Source: Macropodus opercularis (lineage: Eukaryota; Chordata; Actinopteri; Anabantiformes; Osphronemidae). From it: a stretch of 64,000 nucleotides of DNA. Below, piece by piece: positions 59,978-64,000 of this stretch. A program made the position numbers and the translations under genes. Every line of letters begins with the position of its first letter. The stretch's first letter is position 1. The stretch covers positions 2,666,001-2,730,000 of the forward strand of contig CM061109.1 in assembly GCA_030770545.1 (NCBI GenBank), written 5' to 3'. The notes under the pieces are model-generated. The model was not told where the DNA came from, searched no databases, and saw only the letters and a list, made by a program, of their open reading frames with translations.

Positions 59978-60822
59978 TCTTGGTGTCAGAAGTTGGACGG
60001 ACAGTCTGCCGACTGACGCCTGAGTCCAGACTGAGGGTTACAGTCGACACAAGGGAAAGGTTCCTCTAAACTGAAAAAGGAGGACTGGATTCCCGCCTGA
60101 TGTTCGGAACAGGAGGCGGACAGCGGATGCTCCGTTCACAGTGAGTACAGTGTTATGAACCATCTTTTATATCACATACAAACTGAAATTACATCACAGT
60201 ATTTTACGATGAACCTCTGAACTTGTAACATAAACTCATTGTTGAGGCGAGAGCCAACAAGTCTCCTCTCTGTGATGCTCAGGCTACTGATCATTAGTTA
60301 ACAGGTTTTGGACTGAAAGTGCAAATGTATAGAATAGATGCTTTGGGTATTGACAGATTACAGTAGTTCCCTGTAGGTTGGGGCAAAGCATTGATTTGGG
60401 CATAGCTTTAAAACTTCTGTGTCTACTTACATGTACCTTTGTGTTGAACCTAGCTTGTATTTTGATTAATTTGATTTATATTGGTTTTATTTTGTAGTAT
60501 AAAAGTGTGATGGACAGTCTGCTGACCGGCGCCTGAGTCCAGACTGATGGTTACAGCCGACACCAGGGAAAAGTTCCACCTGCTCCACAGAAACAGGACT
60601 GGATTCCCGCCTGACATCCGGGACAGGAGGCAGACAGCGGACGCTCCATTCAGAGTGAGTCCAGTGTTCTGAAGCAACTATGTGTAGGTGAAGAATGTGT
60701 GTGTAGCTCTGTGTAATGGTTTAGTCACCTGACGCGTTCTGTCATTTCTTTAGTGGTCAGTGAATGTTACAGTGAAGTTACATGTAGGATATTACAAATA
60801 CTGAAGTCTTACGTTGTGTAAG

Positions 60823-61388
60823 TGTGGAGGCAAAAACCTGTTAGGAACCTGGTGAATGAATCAAAAACCAATCAAAGTTGTCTTTCTGTTGTCTTTTATT
60901 CTTGCAAGAAGAGAAGTACACAGAGTCAGTGCAAAACTGTCCTGCCTGAGTGTAGTTCTGAAGTCATCTACCTCCGTGCCTACCTAAATACCTCTTTCGT
61001 TGCGAGGGAGTAAAGATGTATCTTCTCATTAGCTCAGTCTCAAACAAAAACAGTCCACAAGAGTCTTATCAGCCCACAACTCAGGGTCAGTCACTGCCCT
61101 GCGCCAGGTGGAAAGTGTAACAGAAACAAAGTACATCAAAGTTCTTCTGCCATGCTCTCATGGCCATGGTCCATACAGCAAAAACAATTATAACTAAACA
61201 GTATCTCCCTAGCTCCCTTTCCCATGGGAAAGAGAAGGCTCACTATTCTGAAATATTTCTGTAAGCAGGTATATAATTCATTCTATGATTACTTTGCTTA
61301 GTACAGATACATATGAGAATATATCAAGTAATATGAATCACAGTTCTGTCACAAGTGAAAATACCCATATAGTAAAATTTCCATTACA
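60823..61388 (-). mobile_element. 3' LTR of env-bearing endogenous retrovirus
   Basis: 566 bp with TG...CA ends on the plus strand. On the minus strand it begins TGTAATGG directly after a polypurine tract and contains AATAAA (about 60897) in a plausible R region. It inserted into an array internal unit after GTAAG (60818-60822), seen uninterrupted at 59232-59239. It matches the solo LTR at 11323 but has about 103 bp more. Confidence 0.85.
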
Positions 61389-61402
61389 ATCCCTCCCTTT
61401 TG
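61389..61402 (-). other. Polypurine tract
   Basis: The minus strand reads AAAAGGGAGGGAT immediately before the LTR start: the plus-strand priming site of a retrovirus, confirming that this LTR is the 3' one. Confidence 0.75.
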
Positions 61403-61621
61403 ATTATTAATTAATCAACACACAAAGTGAACAAAGAAACATCAGTATAGCTAAATTCACAAAGGCTTTGTTTAGCTACCATCATAAACTGTTCACAGAA
61501 AAATGCAAGAGCTGTTTTTGCGAGGTGGAAGCACCTCTGATGATAACGCTTAGCAAAAGAATGTGACAGAACTAAAATCTGTTACAGTGAACAAAAGTGA
61601 TTAAAATGAACACAGTATCAT

Positions 61622-63226
61622 TTACACATAATCAGCTTTTTCTTCATCAGAGTCATCGCTAGTGTCAGATAAAAGTTCACAAAGTTCCTTGTCCCAAGAG
61701 AACGAACCTGAAACACAGTCATCAGTCACAGGTGCAGGCATGTACTGTAACATCTGATGGGTCAAAGCTGTCTCCGTCGCTCTCATAATTAACCCTCTGG
61801 CACACGGTATTATGCAACACCCACACAAACCAAGCATCCCGGCTGCTGCAATAAGGGACACAACAATTGACATGATAAAACTTTTCCATTTCCCAAACAC
61901 AGAATCCATCCAGGCCCAAATGGGTGAATTTACTCCTGAGTTTTCTGCTAACTCATCTCTGAGGGCTCTTAGTCCGTCCAAAGCTCTGGTCACTGTGCCA
62001 TCTGGAGCAGTGTTGTTCGGGATAAAGGTGCAACAAGTGTCTCCAAACATAACACATAACCCTCCTTTCTCTGCCAGTAACATGTCGACTCCCAGTCGGG
62101 TTTGCCAGGCCATTAGGGATGTAGGTGCCAATTGTTCTGCCAGGCCTTTCATGCCATCATGGGTCATGTTGATGAATCTCTGCTGATTGTAATAGATATA
62201 GTTGATCCATTCAGTATTCTTTGCCGATTCAACAATGGTCCCTATTAGTGGAATGGCATGTGCCCATCCACCTGCTATCTGATCCCTAGCCTTAAATTCG
62301 TCTGGAACCCCTCTGGGTACGCCAATTCCATCAATATATACTCTAGAATCAAAGGATCCACCAGGAGCATGTCGTTTGTTTCTAGTTGGGGTTTTAGTGG
62401 GAGCCAGAATGTGAACTCCGTCAGTGACAAACATTACCTGTGTACAGGTCCCAGTCCAATTGTATGGAAGTGTTTGCATAGGGCGTTCTCCACACATCCA
62501 CCATATGTCTGATAAGCGTTTGTCTTGGTGAGTAAAGTGTTCTTCTCGTGGAGACATCCTAAGGATACCATTAACGTCATATTTGTCCCCACCCAGATAT
62601 GTGAAGTTACCTATTGGCACAGCAGGCACATGATTAGTCACGTTCCAGGTCACATTGCAGTTAGGAAATTCACCTACAGCGATGCCACCCTTTCGATCAT
62701 TGTGGAAACATTCAAATTGGCATGTTTTACACATCGTAAACAATGTCGGAGCTTCTTGGGGGTCTTTCATAATCCTTATATTGTCTGCCACTAAGTAATC
62801 AGAACCGTTCCTGTTGGGATATCTCAAATCTTGTCCCAATGCATGTACAACTGTCATTTTACACTCAGTATGGCACCTTATTTTGTTCACAGGGCGATTT
62901 CCACAGTTGGTACCTCTGTTAGTTTCTTCTATTTCAATATAGCAATTGCTGCTATTAAAGGGCATTGGCACTGCCATCAAAGTGGGTCTTGCTGCTGCGC
63001 AAGCCAGGCATGTGTCTTCAGTGATGGTTCGTGAGGTGTAATTAGTGTAGGCCAGCCATAGGTTGTTTGTTGGATTCTCTTTCAAGTACGCTTGTGCCTG
63101 TTTCCATGCTTCCTCATCTAACACAGCTCTGGTGGAATGTGTATGATTTTTCTGTGGCTCAGGTGGAGTTAAACTCCAAATGATTATAAAGATAATTAAA
63201 CAAAGGTGCGTCATACTAAGTTGCAT
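61622..63226 (-). CDS. env: Endogenous retrovirus envelope glycoprotein, intact frame
   Basis: 534 codons without a stop. The N-terminal hydrophobic stretch (about residues 7-18) is a signal peptide. The surface part has a CLAC motif (73-76), a WWMC motif (242-245) and about ten N-glycosylation sequons. An RNKR furin-type site (282-285) precedes the transmembrane subunit, which has the gamma-type CX6CC motif (391-399) and a membrane span at about 449-475. The tail is acidic (DTSDDSDEE). A start is supported by a TTTGTTTAG acceptor-like site about 7 bases upstream. A polypurine tract and 3' LTR lie downstream. No gag or pol adjoins it, and no 5' LTR is visible. Expression and function are unknown. 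Confidence 0.9.
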   Translation of the reverse strand: MQLSMTHLCLIIFIIIWSLTPPEPQKNHTHSTRAVLDEEAWKQAQAYLKENPTNNLWLAYTNYTSRTITEDTCLACAAARPTLMAVPMPFNSSNCYIEIEETNRGTNCGNRPVNKIRCHTECKMTVVHALGQDLRYPNRNGSDYLVADNIRIMKDPQEAPTLFTMCKTCQFECFHNDRKGGIAVGEFPNCNVTWNVTNHVPAVPIGNFTYLGGDKYDVNGILRMSPREEHFTHQDKRLSDIWWMCGERPMQTLPYNWTGTCTQVMFVTDGVHILAPTKTPTRNKRHAPGGSFDSRVYIDGIGVPRGVPDEFKARDQIAGGWAHAIPLIGTIVESAKNTEWINYIYYNQQRFINMTHDGMKGLAEQLAPTSLMAWQTRLGVDMLLAEKGGLCVMFGDTCCTFIPNNTAPDGTVTRALDGLRALRDELAENSGVNSPIWAWMDSVFGKWKSFIMSIVVSLIAAAGMLGLCGCCIIPCARGLIMRATETALTHQMLQYMPAPVTDDCVSGSFSWDKELCELLSDTSDDSDEEKADYV

Positions 63227-63560
63227 CTCAGACTAAACAAACAAGCAGCGAGAAAGTAGAAAATCAAATTTAAACATCTTATGTGATGATTTTCTCTTTT
63301 GTCACATTTTCCCCCACTAACTTAGAACTAATATAATTAAAGTATTAAATTAAAACTGTTACACTCCCGATGCTGGGATCACCGGTGTCTGATGTGGGCA
63401 GAGGTGGTGGACCCAAACGCAGACTCAAAAACGAAGACGAGACTTGACTGACTGGACAATAACACTTTATTAACATAACAGGACAAGAAACATCACAGAA
63501 GCGACAGAGCCTGATAAACACTTTAATAGTCCTAATGTAAATCAATTACGTGTTCAAACA
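63227..63560. repeat. Edge of the retroviral sequence, then probable dispersed repeat
   Basis: About 63227-63300 is the env upstream region. From about 63395 (GGTGGACCCAAACGCAGACTC, then ACACTTTATTAAC) the sequence resembles a common fish interspersed repeat that I cannot name. 63561-63753 holds nothing recognised. Confidence 0.3.
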
Positions 63561-63753
63561 AATAGAGATTCAGAAGCCTAAAATAACATTAATAGCCAAA
63601 TAGCATGTTCTAAAAGCCTGTTGAACATTTTTTGTGATGGGTTTTAAGAGATCTTTACTTAATAATCCACTACTTCTGTACAGGAAATAAATTTAGCAGA
63701 AACTAGGAAATGTAGCCTCTGTTCTGTCTGTTGCCTGATTGACTGGTGACTGA

Positions 63754-63892
63754 TTACTCAAAGGCTTTTTCACAGATCCAGAACTTTTCTTTGTAACATG
63801 GTTCATCATTCCAACTCTTTGAATGGTGATGTTTTATTTCTGCACAGTGTTCACTTCCTCTTACATTGTTTGGGTCCGATTCATCCCAGTAG
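63754..63892 (-). CDS. C-type lectin domain, last exon (partial gene)
   Basis: After a TTTCAG acceptor at 63893-63894, the exon encodes YWDESDPNN, CAEI, WND and WICEK, the C-terminal half of a C-type lectin-like domain, ending in TGA at 63754. WND is a calcium-ligand motif of the family. The usual EPN or QPD triplet is DPN here, so sugar specificity cannot be read from it. Three conserved Cys fit the two domain disulfides together with one upstream. The rest of the gene lies beyond the right edge. Likely a membrane or secreted lectin; the subfamily is not determined. Confidence 0.75.
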
Positions 63893-64000
63893 CTGAAATC
63901 CAAACACAAAACATAAATAAATAAATAGTAAGTTGATGATTCAAAAAATATAGCCGTCATAGTTCAAATTAACTAAATATTATATAAATACTTTTTATCT

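Larger units (their letters stand above)
57310..60654 (+). other. Three exon-A units of array 2
   Basis: 157-bp blocks at 57310-57466, 58904-59060 and 60498-60654, spaced exactly 1594 bp, with the same acceptor-like and donor-like borders and the same 36-codon open segment as in array 1. Confidence 0.4.
36849..60822 (+). repeat. Segmental duplication, copy B
   Basis: Direct copy of 11110 to about 33890, offset 25739 bp at the left breakpoint. Private differences of B: L2 insertion with 290-bp duplication, GATA-tailed LINE end (39450-39731), loss of 589 bp after 48960, longer GT microsatellite, retained RNase H region of pol, and absence of the solo LTR. The right end is interrupted by the retroviral LTR at 60823. 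Confidence 0.9.
52785..60822 (+). repeat. Right arm R2
   Basis: Direct copy of R1 within segmental duplication B, including the 2-kb block (53036-55039), promoter-like block, both leaders and the LTR array. It is cut at 60822 by the retroviral LTR. Confidence 0.85.

Noticed and set aside
61812..62186. Plus-strand frames inside env (also 62258-62512, 62525-62794, 62831-63034)
   Set aside because: Antisense shadows of the intact env frame.
61622..63226. env as the ancient domesticated percomorph env gene
   Set aside because: The adjacent LTR and polypurine tract, and a related solo LTR with clean target duplication, suggest a younger retrovirus; orthology could not be tested.
1..64000. A giant piggyBac-herpesvirus fusion element as known in some fish
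   Set aside because: No herpesvirus-type gene was recognised between the piggyBac ends.

Overview
This window looks like repeat-rich, non-coding-dominated DNA from a spiny-rayed (percomorph-type) teleost. The signs are teleost L2 and other LINE fragments, a piggyBac element with a spliceosomal-type intron, fish retrovirus remnants, the SAMD3-like repeated fish gene family, and the last exon of a C-type lectin at the right edge. No prokaryotic features, CRISPR array, rRNA or tRNA was seen. The only two coding sequences that look intact are a 534-codon retroviral env (61622-63226, minus) and the lectin exon (63754-63892, minus, cut off by the window).

Layout. 1-3825: end of a piggyBac element, a leader-like repeat and head-to-head LINE fragments. 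3826-12380: a left arm that is the inverted copy of 25871-34778. The arms carry a degenerate or tandem array of a small LTR element (LTR about 570 bp, internal part 1024 bp, period 1594 bp) and a duplicated bidirectional promoter-like segment. 12381-25870: spacer with, all on the minus strand, gag/pol remnants of a retrovirus and a decayed SAMD3-like/KHHF teleost repeat gene pair, then a broken piggyBac on the plus strand. 34779-36848: an L2 3' end, an inverted piece of the spacer, and a 379-bp insert between 69-bp direct repeats. 36849-60822: a second, direct copy of 11110 to about 33890, almost identical by eye, displaced by 25.7 kb. 60823-63360: 3' LTR, polypurine tract and intact env of an endogenous retrovirus. 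63361-64000: dispersed repeat and the lectin exon.

The two copies are dated against each other by private insertions: a solo retroviral LTR only in copy A (with 5-bp target duplication and the empty site visible in copy B), a truncated L2 flanked by an unusually long 290-bp direct repeat only in copy B, a short GATA-tailed LINE end only in B, a LINE replacement inside pol only in A, and a 589-bp deletion in B. Most genes here are broken and do not form a working pathway; the window is best read as a history of duplication, inversion and transposition. The most unusual structures are the tandem LTR array with regularly spaced splice-competent exons, the inverted arms, and the very long direct repeats around two insertions. 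Family assignments rest on remembered protein and repeat patterns; no database search was possible.
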